In this document: piece by piece, positions 24,798 through 32,697 of the stretch
How the letters are laid out: each line of letters begins with the position of its first letter
How positions within the stretch are numbered: the stretch's first letter is position 1
Assembly: GCA_944393665.1 (NCBI GenBank)
Contig: CALYAX010000003.1
Span: forward strand, 1-64,000
DNA: 64,000 nt
Source of the DNA: an uncultured Alphaproteobacteria bacterium
Lineage (GTDB): Bacteria; Pseudomonadota; Alphaproteobacteria; RF32; CAG-239
Reading direction: 5' to 3'
Position numbers and translations under genes: made by a program
Notes under the pieces: model-generated
Told to the model about the DNA's origin: nothing
Seen by the model: the letters and a program-made list of their open reading frames with translations, nothing else
Databases searched by the model: none

Positions 24798-25436
24798 ATG
24801 GAAATTTTCAATTTAATTGAGCGCCTGGAATTGGCAAACGATTCAGAAGGCAGGGAAAGGGAATTTTATATTCTGGTAGGCGAAAAAAATATCGATATGA
24901 GAATATTTTCCAGCATAACCGGAATCATGGAGGCCGCCCAAATTTTGCGTGATAATGTTTATCCCGGCCTGCGTATCCGGATTGACCTGCATGATTTTAC
25001 CCAAAAAGGCGGATTTAAACGCCTGGTCCTGAATGACTGGCAGGCTTATCTGAACTTTCTGCAGTTTCGGATTATGGACTGCGCGGTGCTGAACTGCCGT
25101 GATTACAGCGCTTTTATGCTTCGGCAGGCCGCTCTCCTCGACCGCGGAATGCCCGGTTTGACGGAACTTTCGGTGTATGACCTGCTCTGCGCCAGTTTTA
25201 AATTTCCGATGTTTGAGGTCAAAGACGCCGGGGATAAGAGAGTCACCCTCTGGCTTTATGACGAGGAAAAGGACCGGGCGATCCGCGGCAGTTTTTATGC
25301 CCCGCAGCTTCGCAGCGATGATGACCTGACAAAGGTTTTGAAACTCCGGAAGATTGACACCCCCGAGCTGTTCGACTTTGCGGAACAGTTAAAGGTGTCG
25401 CAGCCCGAAAATAAATTCTTCCAGAAGTTATGTTAA
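24798..25436 (+). CDS. Orphan soluble protein, unknown function
   Basis: From ATG 24798 the product is 212 residues (MEIFNLIERLELANDSEGRE onward). It has no signal peptide or membrane helix if this start is right; an in-frame TTG at 24723 would add a hydrophobic stretch. It appears to be a mixed alpha/beta protein with LRIRIDLHDFTQKGGFKRLVLNDW, two Cys in DCAVLNCRD, and a charged C-terminus. No family is recognised. The leader is A/T-rich with no Shine-Dalgarno sequence. A terminator shared with the convergent trpS follows. Confidence 0.6.
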   Translation: MEIFNLIERLELANDSEGREREFYILVGEKNIDMRIFSSITGIMEAAQILRDNVYPGLRIRIDLHDFTQKGGFKRLVLNDWQAYLNFLQFRIMDCAVLNCRDYSAFMLRQAALLDRGMPGLTELSVYDLLCASFKFPMFEVKDAGDKRVTLWLYDEEKDRAIRGSFYAPQLRSDDDLTKVLKLRKIDTPELFDFAEQLKVSQPENKFFQKLC

Positions 25437-25441
25437 AAAAC

Positions 25442-25477
25442 AAAAACCGGCAGCCTTTCACGGCCAGCCGGTTTTTT
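25442..25477. terminator. Bidirectional terminator between orphan and trpS
   Basis: AAAAACCGGC (25442-25451) pairs with GCCGGTTTTT (25467-25476), with T-rich and A-rich flanks. It is followed by a second, related CCGG-rich stretch before the trpS stop. Confidence 0.75.
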
Positions 25478-25540
25478 ATGGTGCTTGGCTTTCTGGCCGC
25501 CGGTTTCCCGTCCAGCCGGTTTTTTACGCCCTGCGTTTTT

Positions 25541-26557
25541 TTAGTTGCCGAACACCGCGTCTTTCAGGCGCTTGAGGGTCGCCCGGGCAACAGGGCGGGC
25601 TTTGGCGGCGCCGTCTTCCAGCATGCCCTCAACCTCGTCAAAATGCGCCAAATAATAATTGTATTTGTCCCGCGCCTCGCTGACTTCGGCAATCACCGCG
25701 TCCAGCAGCATGTTTTTAATATGCCCGTAACCAAGCTTGCCCTGACGGAGCCCGTCGCCCATCTCCTGCAGCTGCGCCGGCGTGGCAATGGCTTTGTAAA
25801 TCTCATAAACCAGAATTTCCTCCGGGTCTTTGGGCTCTTCCATCGGGCGGCTGTCGGTCTTGATGGAGAAAATCGCCTTTTTGATGGCCTTGTCATCTTC
25901 AAACAGCGGAATCACGTTGCCGTAGGACTTGCTCATCTTGCGGCCGTCCACGCCGGGAACCACCGCCACGTTGTTGTCCACAAAATATTCCGGCAGGTGC
26001 AGCAGCTCTTTGCCGTAATGGGCGTTAATCGCCCCGGCAATGTCGCGGGCAATCTCCACATGCTGAACCTGGTCTTTGCCCACCGGCACAATGTCGGTAT
26101 CATAGGTCAGAATATCTGCCGCCATCAGCGTCGGATAGGTATAAAGCCCCATGTTGATGCCGTCGTCGTCGGGCTTTCCGGCCTCGCGGTTCTTGTCCAC
26201 CGCCGCTTTGTAGGCATGGGCCTTGTTCATAAAGCCTTTGGGCGTGTAGGCATAGAGAATGGTGGTAATCTCGGGGATTTCGGCAATGTCCGACTGCCGG
26301 TAGAAAATGGATTTGGCCGGATCCAGTCCGCCCGCCAGATAAATGCAGGCAATTTCGCGCAGCTTCTGGTTAAGGACGGCGGGGTCTTTTTCGGCATTGA
26401 TGGCGTGATAATCGGCAATAAACATATAGTGCCTGCCCCCGGCGGCCAGAGCCTCATGCCCCAGGCGGATGGCCGGCCTGATAGCGCCGAGATAATTGCC
26501 CAGATGCGGGGTTCCGGTCGGTTTCACGCCGGTTAAAATGGTTTTTTTCTCAAACAT
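25541..26557 (-). CDS. trpS: Tryptophan--tRNA ligase
   Basis: TrpRS charges tRNA-Trp. The 338-residue product is a class I synthetase with the HIGH-type motif TGTPHLGNYLGAI (residues about 14-26), YHAINAEKDP in the Rossmann fold, PVGKDQVQHVEIARDIA, and the KMSKS loop GRKMSKSYGNVIPLF. Length is normal for the bacterial enzyme. It is divergent from serS, with a 92-bp gap that must hold both promoters. Confidence 0.97.
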   Translation of the reverse strand: MFEKKTILTGVKPTGTPHLGNYLGAIRPAIRLGHEALAAGGRHYMFIADYHAINAEKDPAVLNQKLREIACIYLAGGLDPAKSIFYRQSDIAEIPEITTILYAYTPKGFMNKAHAYKAAVDKNREAGKPDDDGINMGLYTYPTLMAADILTYDTDIVPVGKDQVQHVEIARDIAGAINAHYGKELLHLPEYFVDNNVAVVPGVDGRKMSKSYGNVIPLFEDDKAIKKAIFSIKTDSRPMEEPKDPEEILVYEIYKAIATPAQLQEMGDGLRQGKLGYGHIKNMLLDAVIAEVSEARDKYNYYLAHFDEVEGMLEDGAAKARPVARATLKRLKDAVFGN

Positions 26558-26649
26558 TCGGTGCTTTTCCTCATTTTTCTATTGAATTTAATTGTAAAAT
26601 AGTTACTCTAATTCCCTGGTTAAATCAATCACTTTTTAGGAAAAATAAG

Positions 26650-27930
26650 ATGTTGGATATCAAATATATTGTCGAAAATCAGGATACGGTTAAAAAATGC
26701 CTTGCTAAAAAAGGTTTTGCTTCTGAAAATGTCGACAGCCTGGTCTCATCTTATTTGTCCATGAACAAACTCAAAACCTCCTCCCAGGCGCTGGCGGAGG
26801 AAAAAAACCGCCTCAGCAACTCGATTAAAACCGCCGCGGCGGAAGATCGCCCCGCGATTATCGCCAAAAGCAAACAGCTGGGCGAGGAGCTGAAAAAACA
26901 GCAGGAACAGCTGGCCGTGGTGGAAGCGGCGTTTGAGGAACAAATGCTCCGCATGCCCAACTTCCCCAGCGAGGACTGCCCGGTTGCCCCCGATGAATCC
27001 GGCAACGTGGTTGTCCGCAAGGTCGGCAGCCTGCCGGAATTCGGCTTTGCCCCGCGCGACCATATCGAGCTGATGGAACTCAACGACTGGGCGGAGATGG
27101 AGCGCATTGCCAAAGTTTCCGGCTCGCGCACTTATGCGATTAAAAACGACCTCGCCCAGCTGGAGCTCGCCATGCACATGATGGTGCTCGACAAACTGCG
27201 CAGCCATGGCTTTACGGTCATCACCGTACCGTCGATTTCCAAGGAAAAGCCGCTTTACGGCCAGGGCTACCTGCCGTTTTCGCGCGATGAAATTTATTAT
27301 ATGCCCGCAGATGACATTTATCTGTCCGGCACCGCGGAGCTGATTTTGAACTCCCTGCGCGCCGACGAGATTTTGCCCGAGGCCGAACTGCCGATTTTAT
27401 ATGCCGGCTTTTCACCCTGTTTCCGGCGCGAGGCCGGCGCGGCGGGCAAAGACACCCGCGGCCTGGTCCGTGTCCACCAGTTTATGAAAACCGAACAGTT
27501 TGTCATTTGCAAAAATGACCTCGCCGAGAGCGAAAAATGGCACCAGAAACTGCTGGCGATTTCTGAGGAGGTTTTGCAGGATTTGGAATTGCCCTATCAG
27601 GTGCTGGATATCTGCACCGGCGACATGGGCGCGCCCAAATACCGCCAGTATGACCTCGAGGCCTGGGTGCCGAGCCAGAATTGCTACCGCGAAACCCATT
27701 CTTGTTCTAATATTACCGACTGGCAGGCCCGCCGCACCAATTTGCGCTACCGCGACAATGCCGACGGCAAGGTGAAATATGCCCACACTTTGAATAATAC
27801 CGGAATTGCCACCCCGCGCGCGCTGGTGCCGTTCATCGAATGCCACCAGAATGCCGACGGCACCGTGAACATTCCCGCCAAACTGCGCCCCTACCTCGGC
27901 GGCAAAACCAAAATCGGCAAAAATGCTTAA
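26650..27930 (+). CDS. serS: Serine--tRNA ligase
   Basis: SerRS charges tRNA-Ser. The 426-residue product has the N-terminal tRNA-binding coiled coil (residues about 30-105, with IAKSKQLGEELKKQQEQLA), class II motif 2 in FSPCFRREAGAAGKDTRGLVRVHQF, the TGDMG-type serine site in LDICTGDMGAPKYRQYDLEAW, and motif 3 in HTLNNTGIATPRALVPFIE. The motif 3 variant NNTGIATPR replaces the more common NGSGLAVGR. AGGAAAAATAAG precedes the ATG, and a strong terminator follows. Confidence 0.97.
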   Translation: MLDIKYIVENQDTVKKCLAKKGFASENVDSLVSSYLSMNKLKTSSQALAEEKNRLSNSIKTAAAEDRPAIIAKSKQLGEELKKQQEQLAVVEAAFEEQMLRMPNFPSEDCPVAPDESGNVVVRKVGSLPEFGFAPRDHIELMELNDWAEMERIAKVSGSRTYAIKNDLAQLELAMHMMVLDKLRSHGFTVITVPSISKEKPLYGQGYLPFSRDEIYYMPADDIYLSGTAELILNSLRADEILPEAELPILYAGFSPCFRREAGAAGKDTRGLVRVHQFMKTEQFVICKNDLAESEKWHQKLLAISEEVLQDLELPYQVLDICTGDMGAPKYRQYDLEAWVPSQNCYRETHSCSNITDWQARRTNLRYRDNADGKVKYAHTLNNTGIATPRALVPFIECHQNADGTVNIPAKLRPYLGGKTKIGKNA

Positions 27931-27935
27931 AGCTT

Positions 27936-27966
27936 AAAGCCCCGGACGGAACCGGGGCTTTTTTTC
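27936..27966 (+). terminator. Terminator of serS
   Basis: AAGCCCCGG (27937-27945) pairs with CCGGGGCTT (27952-27960), followed by TTTTTTT, a few bases after the serS stop. Confidence 0.88.
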
Positions 27967-28147
27967 AGGATTCCGCCCCGGGTTTCTGGAATTTCCGCCC
28001 GGGGCTTTTTTAGGATTCCGTCCGGGCTCTCTTCAGGGCGCTCTGCGCGGAATAATCTTCCGCTCCCGGCGTTGCCGGAACCCCCGGCGATGACATCGCC
28101 GCGGCGCAGGGCGCGGCAAATCGTATCACTTTTTTTATGGAAAAAAC

Positions 28148-28190
28148 CGGAATCGTATCATTATCGTATCATTTTGGTGATACGATTCCG
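28148..28190 (-). terminator. Hairpin with repeated CGTATCA, likely terminator of the 28198-28422 gene
   Basis: A 13-bp perfect stem (28148-28160 with 28178-28190). The loop carries a second CGTATCA, and a third copy lies upstream at about 28122. On the minus strand the stem is followed by GGTTTTTTCC. It begins 8 bp after the stop of the small minus-strand gene. Confidence 0.6.
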
Positions 28191-28197
28191 CCCCGGG

Positions 28198-28422
28198 TTA
28201 TTTCTTTTTTTCGCGGAGGAAATGGGAAACCGCGCTCGGGTCATAATTGAGAATTTTGGAAATGTGTTCCAGCTCATCGAGCGGACAGGGCAGCAGAGCC
28301 AGATCCGGCTCCGGACGGTTTGGGGTAAATTTGTCAGCGAGATAAGATTTGTCGGATTTGAAATGTTCTTTGCGTAAATGATTATGCAAATGGGGAGAAT
28401 TGGGCGCAAACTTGGACAACAT
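28198..28422 (-). CDS. Small orphan protein
   Basis: The 74-residue product begins MLSKFAPNSPHLHNHLRKE and ends with LDELEHISKILNYDPSAVSHFLREKKK, which may be a short helical domain. No family is recognised. The case for a real gene is the ribosome binding site AAGAGGAAT placed 4-5 bases before the ATG, and a hairpin plus T-run just after the stop. Overlapping frames on both strands are less convincing. Confidence 0.5.
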   Translation of the reverse strand: MLSKFAPNSPHLHNHLRKEHFKSDKSYLADKFTPNRPEPDLALLPCPLDELEHISKILNYDPSAVSHFLREKKK

Positions 28423-28872
28423 TTTATTCCTCTTAACGTTTATTAATTAACTCATAGTCGCAGCAGCATTCAGCGAAAATTTTTAAAATATGCCCGGCCT
28501 ACGGCTTTTCCCCACACCTGGAAAATTTGGCAACACTTTGCAAATTTTAATAATCCGGTCTTTTGTAGCAGCTATTAATATTTGCACCTTGATTTTTATC
28601 ATAGTCAACTGCTTTTTTTTACATAACGGAGAAAAGGTTAAAAATTTTTTCCCCAGAAAACCGGATTTAACAAAAATAATTCTTCAAAATTCGTCTGCGG
28701 CGGTATAATTTTTGAATAACACGGGTTACAAGAATTTTTTCCTAAATACCAACCCGGTAAAGGGAACGGCCACGCTGATTTATCCCAAAATTTGGTCACA
28801 TCCTTATAACGAATTGTTACTAATTGTGAGGTAAAAAATACCTCAAGTTCATTTTGTTAAAATTTTATAGTC
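28423..28872. other. 450-bp stretch without a confident gene
   Basis: A/T-rich sequence with one weak plus-strand frame (28490-28708) that lacks a ribosome binding site and has no recognisable product. The only clear structure is a hairpin GAGGTA-AAAAA-TACCTC at 28828-28844 behind the XRE gene. It could be decayed coding sequence. Confidence 0.5.
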
Positions 28873-29109
28873 TTAGTTTTTCATCACTTTGGAGATGATC
28901 GCGCCGAGGTCAGCCCCGAGATAATCGGCAATGATTATCAATAGATACATTGTCGGTTTCAGCTTGTGTCTTTCCAGATATGAGATTGTACTATGTGACA
29001 AGCCCGTATCTTTTGCCAGCCGATAAGGAGTAACTTTTTTTTCCCTGCGTATTTCCGCCAGAACGTCAACGATATTATCGCTTATTTGTTGAGCTTCTAT
29101 CTTTTTCAT
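28873..29109 (-). CDS. XRE-type helix-turn-helix regulator (first of tandem pair)
   Basis: The 78-residue product is a stand-alone HTH_3 domain: LAEIRREKKVTPYRLAKDTGLSHSTISYLERHKLKPTMYLL shows helix 2 (TPYRLAKDTG) and the recognition helix (SHSTISYLE). Such small Cro/C1-type proteins regulate phage, plasmid or toxin-antitoxin genes, and often themselves. It lies 9 bp downstream of a second XRE gene on the same strand, so the two are co-transcribed. Confidence 0.88.
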   Translation of the reverse strand: MKKIEAQQISDNIVDVLAEIRREKKVTPYRLAKDTGLSHSTISYLERHKLKPTMYLLIIIADYLGADLGAIISKVMKN

Positions 29110-29118
29110 AATAATTGC

Positions 29119-29355
29119 TTACATTTTCATTACTTTATCAACTAACTTATGTATATCAATTTTAAGTATTTTAGCAATAGAAATAACCTCACCAAAATCA
29201 AGACGGCGATTACCATTCTCATATTTACCCACAAAGGAAGGTGTGCGTCCCAATATTTCTGATAACTTACGTTGAGATAAACCAATGTTTTCTCTGGCAG
29301 AAGTTAAGATTCCCAAAACATATTGATATTTTGAATCGTAAAGGGACTTCGTCAT
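29119..29355 (-). CDS. XRE-type helix-turn-helix regulator (second of tandem pair)
   Basis: Also 78 residues: ILTSARENIGLSQRKLSEILGRTPSFVGKYENGNRRLDFGEVISIAKIL is a canonical Cro/C1 HTH with recognition helix RTPSFVGKYENG. It is the upstream gene of the tandem pair. Its start region faces the promoter of the structured RNA candidate at 29476, so it may control that promoter; this is inference from position. Confidence 0.9.
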   Translation of the reverse strand: MTKSLYDSKYQYVLGILTSARENIGLSQRKLSEILGRTPSFVGKYENGNRRLDFGEVISIAKILKIDIHKLVDKVMKM

Positions 29356-29442
29356 ATCCTATTCCTCTATATTAATTTACTTAATTTTAGTAACCCTAAA
29401 ATGGAGTTAACCCCAAACCGGATATGGATGATGAAAAAAGAC

Positions 29443-29469
29443 TAGACAAAGCTTTACTTTTTATATAAT
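29443..29469 (+). promoter_or_regulatory. Promoter candidate for the first structured RNA
   Basis: TAGACA at 29443-29448 and a perfect TATAAT at 29464-29469, with a short 15-bp spacer. Transcription would start near 29476, just before a perfect TAGATT/AATCTA hairpin (29482-29497). Confidence 0.5.
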
Positions 29470-29475
29470 ATGAAT

Positions 29476-29760
29476 CCAAAATAGATTCATTAATCTATAA
29501 GTATTATTAATAAAACTGCGCAAGCAGTACTTACGGGCTTAATTTATGGTCCGGGTGCAATGACAGGCACTTATGTATCACAGCAGAGTTTGGATATGAC
29601 TCTGTAACTTAGTTATTGACTCTTGAAGCAAAAACTGAGACCATATCCCCGGTACCTGACACGGCCGGGGGCCCACCTTAACTTTTCAAAGTGCAGTGGG
29701 CAGGTACTGTGATGCCTGACTGTCACCCCCGGCCGCCTTTTTCAAAAATGGCGGTTTTTG
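29476..29760 (+). ncRNA. Candidate structured RNA, copy 1
   Basis: No coding frame fits here, yet the sequence is rich in perfect stems. 5' hairpins are TAGATT/AATCTA, ACTGC-GCAA-GCAGT and CAGAGT/ACTCTG, with a long-range TATGGTC/GACCATA pairing (29545-29551 with 29639-29645). The core has P1 GGCCGGGG/CCCCGGCC (29663-29670 with 29727-29734), P2 GCCCAC/GTGGGC (29671-29676 with 29696-29701) and P3 AGG/CCT (29702-29717). It ends in a terminator, CCGCC/GGCGG (29733-29754) with TTTTT. The second copy shares the core with a compensatory change in P2. I do not recognise the class. Confidence 0.65.
29733..29760 (+). terminator. Terminator of structured RNA copy 1
   Basis: CCGCC (29733-29737) pairs with GGCGG (29750-29754), followed by TTTTTG. 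The 5' arm overlaps the 3' arm of P1, so the two pairings compete at the edge. Confidence 0.75.
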
Positions 29761-29779
29761 TATGCCCGAGTCGCATTAT

Positions 29780-30010
29780 TAACGCAGCTGGTCTGCAAAG
29801 TTTCGGCTAAAGAATGCCGGGTGAAAATCGTCAGGAAACAACCCCTCAATCATGGTGCTTGTAATTGTCCGGTTGTTTGTTTTTGGAATACTGGTACCGG
29901 CTTTTAACGGCCGGGGGCCCGCCTAAAATCTCAGAATGCAGCGGGCGCAGGTTTCTAAGGTTCCCTGATGACTAGCCCCGGCCGCCTTTTTTCAAATCGG
30001 CGGTTTTCTT
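29780..30010 (+). ncRNA. Candidate structured RNA, copy 2
   Basis: The core repeats that of copy 1 at a 246-bp offset: P1 GGCCGGGG/CCCCGGCC (29909-29916 with 29976-29983), P2 GCCCGC/GCGGGC (29917-29922 with 29941-29946), P3 CAGG/CCTG (29948-29951 with 29964-29967), preceded in both by GGTACC 12-16 bp upstream. The P2 loop shares TGCAG at its 3' end with copy 1. The 5' part differs from copy 1 but has its own stem, AAACAACC/GGTTGTTT (29836-29843 with 29871-29878). The 5' boundary is a guess; it may be made by processing of a longer transcript. Confidence 0.6.
29982..30010 (+). terminator. Terminator of structured RNA copy 2
   Basis: CCGCC (29982-29986) pairs with GGCGG (29999-30003), followed by TTTTCTTT. 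Confidence 0.7.
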
Positions 30011-30802
30011 TAGCTTCACTTCTCAACATCAGCCGCCGGAAAAGGAATTTTATTACCGCACTAATCCTAGGGAAACTCAGAAATTCTTTTTAATTTGGAC
30101 GTCCGGCGGCGCCTTGTTGACATAACATCGTTACACCGCGTTTGTCCGGTTTTTTCCGCCGGGTCAGTCGTTCGATTCCCCCTGCGTTGTTTCCTAGTCC
30201 GTTTCAACGCCAGGGCCCGGCGATTTGCCCCGGCGCCTCTTTTCGTCACCCCTCGAGAACGTCAGTTCTCGTCAAGGGGTCTATGGCAGATGCCTTGACG
30301 GGCTTCGCCCGAGGCATGACAGAGGAAGGAACGCGCAACCCCTTTCGTCACCGCTCCGGGTCCGGGTCAAAGCCAACCGCAAAACGTGAAAAACTTCTGC
30401 GTGTGGGATAAAAAATTTAAAATAGGAATAAAATCACAACTAAGGAGAAGAAAAATTTTGAAATAACAGCTTATGATAATATTTGTCCACTATATACAAC
30501 CTCGGGTAATACTTTTAAAATAAGAATTTTAAGAGCAAATAAAACTTATGGTCGCATATGCCGGCTTGTGGATAAGTTTGCGAAAAAACGCTGATTTTGC
30601 CGTCAAATGACCGCTTTAGGCAAAAGTGGCGCCGGGGTTTTCGATTCGTTTTTAAACGACTCGGACGAGTCGGTGCTGCCGATTCGCTGCCCGGACGCGA
30701 GAAAAATGTTTCCTCTTTTATGTGACAAAAAATGTCTAATACACGCCTAAATCAAATTAAATGTGCCCTTCGGGCCTGAGAAATAACCATTTGGAGATAA
30801 CA
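30011..30802. other. 790-bp gene-poor stretch with palindromes
   Basis: No convincing coding frame. It holds CCGGCGG/CCGCCGG inverted copies (30103-30109 with 30156-30162), the palindromic element at 30243-30330, an A/T-rich segment (30410-30550), and a single perfect DnaA-box-like TGTGGATAA (30568-30576). AAGGAGAAG at about 30443 is followed only by a frame of two codons, which looks like a remnant. Confidence 0.5.
30243..30330. repeat. REP-like palindromic element
   Basis: Two adjacent hairpins: ACCCCT-CGAGAAC-GTCA-GTTCTCG-TCA-AGGGGT (30248-30280) and CGGGC-TTCG-CCCG within GCC...GGC (about 30292-30317). The form resembles short palindromic repeats that are scattered between genes in many Proteobacteria. 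Only one copy is in the window. Confidence 0.5.
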
Positions 30803-31513
30803 ATGCACGATTCTGACACCGCCCCAACCCTTGCTGACCCGATTCGCGCCGGGCAGAAGACCGCTCCCCTTGCAGCCGCCCAGGGTCGGGCAGGGCGGAA
30901 AAACCCCGCGCGGAGCACCGCCGGGGAAAACCTCCGGGGCGAAACCCGGGGTGTCAGAAACCATGCCATTCAGGAGAGTTACGGCGCCAAACCAGCCGTA
31001 AAAAGGGCCAAACCTAGAGGGAATGCCGCCGGAACAGAGGCCCGGGAAAAAGACACTGCCGCAAACAGCGCCCGGGACGTCGCTGCTGCAAACAGTGTCC
31101 AAAACGACGCTGCCGCAAACAGCGCCGCCCGCAAAAAAGCCGGAGCCTCTGTAACCGGTGGCAGCAGCCGGGCCCGAAAAAGAGCGGCGGATAATATCAC
31201 CGCCGCTCGCTTTGCCGCTGTCATTGCCGACAAAAACCGTATTTATGACCCGGTTTTGCAGAAATACTGCGAAACCCACGGCATGGGGCTGCTGCGCTAT
31301 ACCGATGCCGAAAACTGCCATTTTGCCCTGATCGATAAACCGGCCTTATTTGTGGTTTACCCGGGCTGCGATTCCCTGTTGTGCTGTGACACCGATAGCG
31401 CGTCGGAGGCCGCAGACCTGCTTGCCGCCTATTTCCGGATTCCCGACCGTGAAGCTGCCCGCGCCCTCTTTGAACAGATTCAGTCCATGGCGCCGGCCCG
31501 CCCCGCCAAATGA
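30803..31513 (+). CDS. Low-complexity Ala/Arg-rich protein with small C-terminal domain
   Basis: From ATG 30803 (TTGGAGAT upstream) the product is 236 residues. Residues 1-130 are low-complexity, rich in A, R, K, G and N, with a tandem motif AANSARD / AANSVQND / AANSAARK encoded by 24-29-bp DNA repeats near 31052-31125. The last 100 residues look globular: FAAVIADKNRIYDPVLQKYCETHGMGLLRYTDAENCHFALIDKPALFVVYPGCDSLLCC-type sequence, then ADLLAAYFRIPDREAARALFEQ. No family is recognised. A basic disordered tail joined to a small domain suggests nucleic-acid binding, which is inference. It is G/C-rich compared with flanking DNA. Confidence 0.6.
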   Translation: MHDSDTAPTLADPIRAGQKTAPLAAAQGRAGRKNPARSTAGENLRGETRGVRNHAIQESYGAKPAVKRAKPRGNAAGTEAREKDTAANSARDVAAANSVQNDAAANSAARKKAGASVTGGSSRARKRAADNITAARFAAVIADKNRIYDPVLQKYCETHGMGLLRYTDAENCHFALIDKPALFVVYPGCDSLLCCDTDSASEAADLLAAYFRIPDREAARALFEQIQSMAPARPAK

Positions 31514-31556
31514 CGGCTGGGCCCGCTCAGGCTTTTCACGTTTTTTTTCTGTCATT

Positions 31557-31844
31557 TTACTCGTCCGTGCCGGCCGGCAGGGTTGAAAAGTCTTCAATAC
31601 TGACCTTAAAGAACTCGCACACCCTGTAAAAAACATCATACGGAATAGTATGCCTGCCGAGTTCGTACCGCCGCAGCCTGAATACCGAAATTCCCAGCTG
31701 GCTGGCCAAAGCTTCCTGCGATAGTTTTTGGGTTATCCTGAAATTTCTCAAGTTATCCCCGATTGTCTTATTAATAATCAGGCTGGATTTCATTTCTGCA
31801 TTACTTGCGTTATCCTTACTCACAGATTTGTTTGCATCATTCAT
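31557..31844 (-). CDS. XRE-type helix-turn-helix regulator
   Basis: The 95-residue product has an N-terminal extension of about 28 residues, then a Cro/C1 HTH: GDNLRNFRITQKLSQEALASQLGISVFRLRRYELGRHTIPYDVFYRVCEFFKVSIEDF. The recognition helix is VFRLRRYELG. It is convergent with the low-complexity gene and the third XRE protein in 3 kb. Target unknown. Confidence 0.9.
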   Translation of the reverse strand: MNDANKSVSKDNASNAEMKSSLIINKTIGDNLRNFRITQKLSQEALASQLGISVFRLRRYELGRHTIPYDVFYRVCEFFKVSIEDFSTLPAGTDE

Positions 31845-32004
31845 AATATAGTTCCTTGTAATAAATTATTTTCAAGATAATTTGTCAGATACAAATTAGA
31901 ATTAAAGGCTAACTCAAAATAAAATATTGTACAGTGTAAAAATTTAATTATGATTACTTTTCGTACGTAATAAATTAAGTATCGGAGGTTAAAAATAAAG
32001 TTAA

Positions 32005-32670
32005 ATGCTTGATATTTCAAAATTAAAATATGCTGTTTTTGATTGGGACAATACTTTGGCCGACACCAAGCCGCATTTGATTGAAACGATCAGCATTGTC
32101 CTCAAGGAGTACAACCTCCCGGGGTGGGATATTGTTAAGCGCCGCCGCGACCCCCGCTTATCTTTTCGGGATAACTTTGTTCATATCTTCGGCCCGGATT
32201 TGGCGGCTGAAGCTTATGAGCGCTATGTTGGGTTGTATCAGAACGGCAAAGATTCAAGTCTTATAACTTTTCCGGGTGTTAAATCAGTTCTTGATAATCT
32301 TTACGGGCATGGGGTCAGGCTTTTTATCATGACAAACAAAGACCGGAGGCTGTTTGACCTTGAGCTGCCGCTGTTGTTTGACCCGCGCCTGTTTACCCGC
32401 ACCGTTGCCGGGCATGAGGCCCCGCGCGACAAACCCTCGCCGGAGCAGGTTTATTTTCTGCTCGAGGGGCTGCTCAAACCCGGGGAAATCACCCCGGAGA
32501 ATGTCTGGATTATCGGCGACAGCCCCCAGGACAGCAGCTGCGCCTTGGCCGCCGGGGCGCGTCCCGTGCGTATCGGGCGGCCGATTTGGGACGATGACGC
32601 CGGAATTGACAACCGGGTTGTCTGGTTTCGCGATTTTATGGACTTTGCTGCCGCCCTCAAAGCCGGATAA
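32005..32670 (+). CDS. HAD-superfamily phosphatase, phosphoglycolate phosphatase-like
   Basis: The 221-residue product has the four HAD motifs: FDWDNTLADTK (nucleophile and acid Asp; the second residue is Trp, unlike the usual DxDGT), IMTNK (motif II Thr), DKPSPEQV (motif III Lys) and WIIGDSPQDSSCALAAGA (motif IV Asp). A helical cap lies between motifs I and II, as in subfamily IA enzymes such as Gph. The substrate is not predictable. GGAGG lies about 17 bases before the ATG, which is rather far. Confidence 0.85.
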   Translation: MLDISKLKYAVFDWDNTLADTKPHLIETISIVLKEYNLPGWDIVKRRRDPRLSFRDNFVHIFGPDLAAEAYERYVGLYQNGKDSSLITFPGVKSVLDNLYGHGVRLFIMTNKDRRLFDLELPLLFDPRLFTRTVAGHEAPRDKPSPEQVYFLLEGLLKPGEITPENVWIIGDSPQDSSCALAAGARPVRIGRPIWDDDAGIDNRVVWFRDFMDFAAALKAG

Positions 32671-32697
32671 ACGTTTTTCGTTAGCAAAATCTTAAAT

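Noticed and set aside
25430-26536. Long plus-strand frame opposite trpS
   Set aside because: It is the antisense shadow of trpS; codon use and product are not protein-like, and trpS is certain.
28490-28708. 72-residue plus-strand frame
   Set aside because: No ribosome binding site, biased composition and no recognisable domain.
29476-30010. tmRNA, RNase P, 6S or SRP RNA
   Set aside because: I looked for their sequence marks (tag-coding frame, GAGGAAAGTCC, GGAAGCAGCC) in the RNA candidates and found none.
30142-30220. Stretch with TTCGATT that looks like a tRNA T arm
   Set aside because: The bases on each side (AGTCG and CCCCC) do not pair and no acceptor or anticodon stem fits.
30067-30411. 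Overlapping frames on both strands across the palindromic region
   Set aside because: They translate inverted repeats into Arg/Pro-rich sequence, with no ribosome binding site.
30568-30576. Perfect DnaA-box-like TGTGGATAA beside an A/T-rich segment
   Set aside because: Only one box was seen and no dnaA, gidA, parAB or hemE lies near. One 9-mer is expected by chance, so I do not call an origin.
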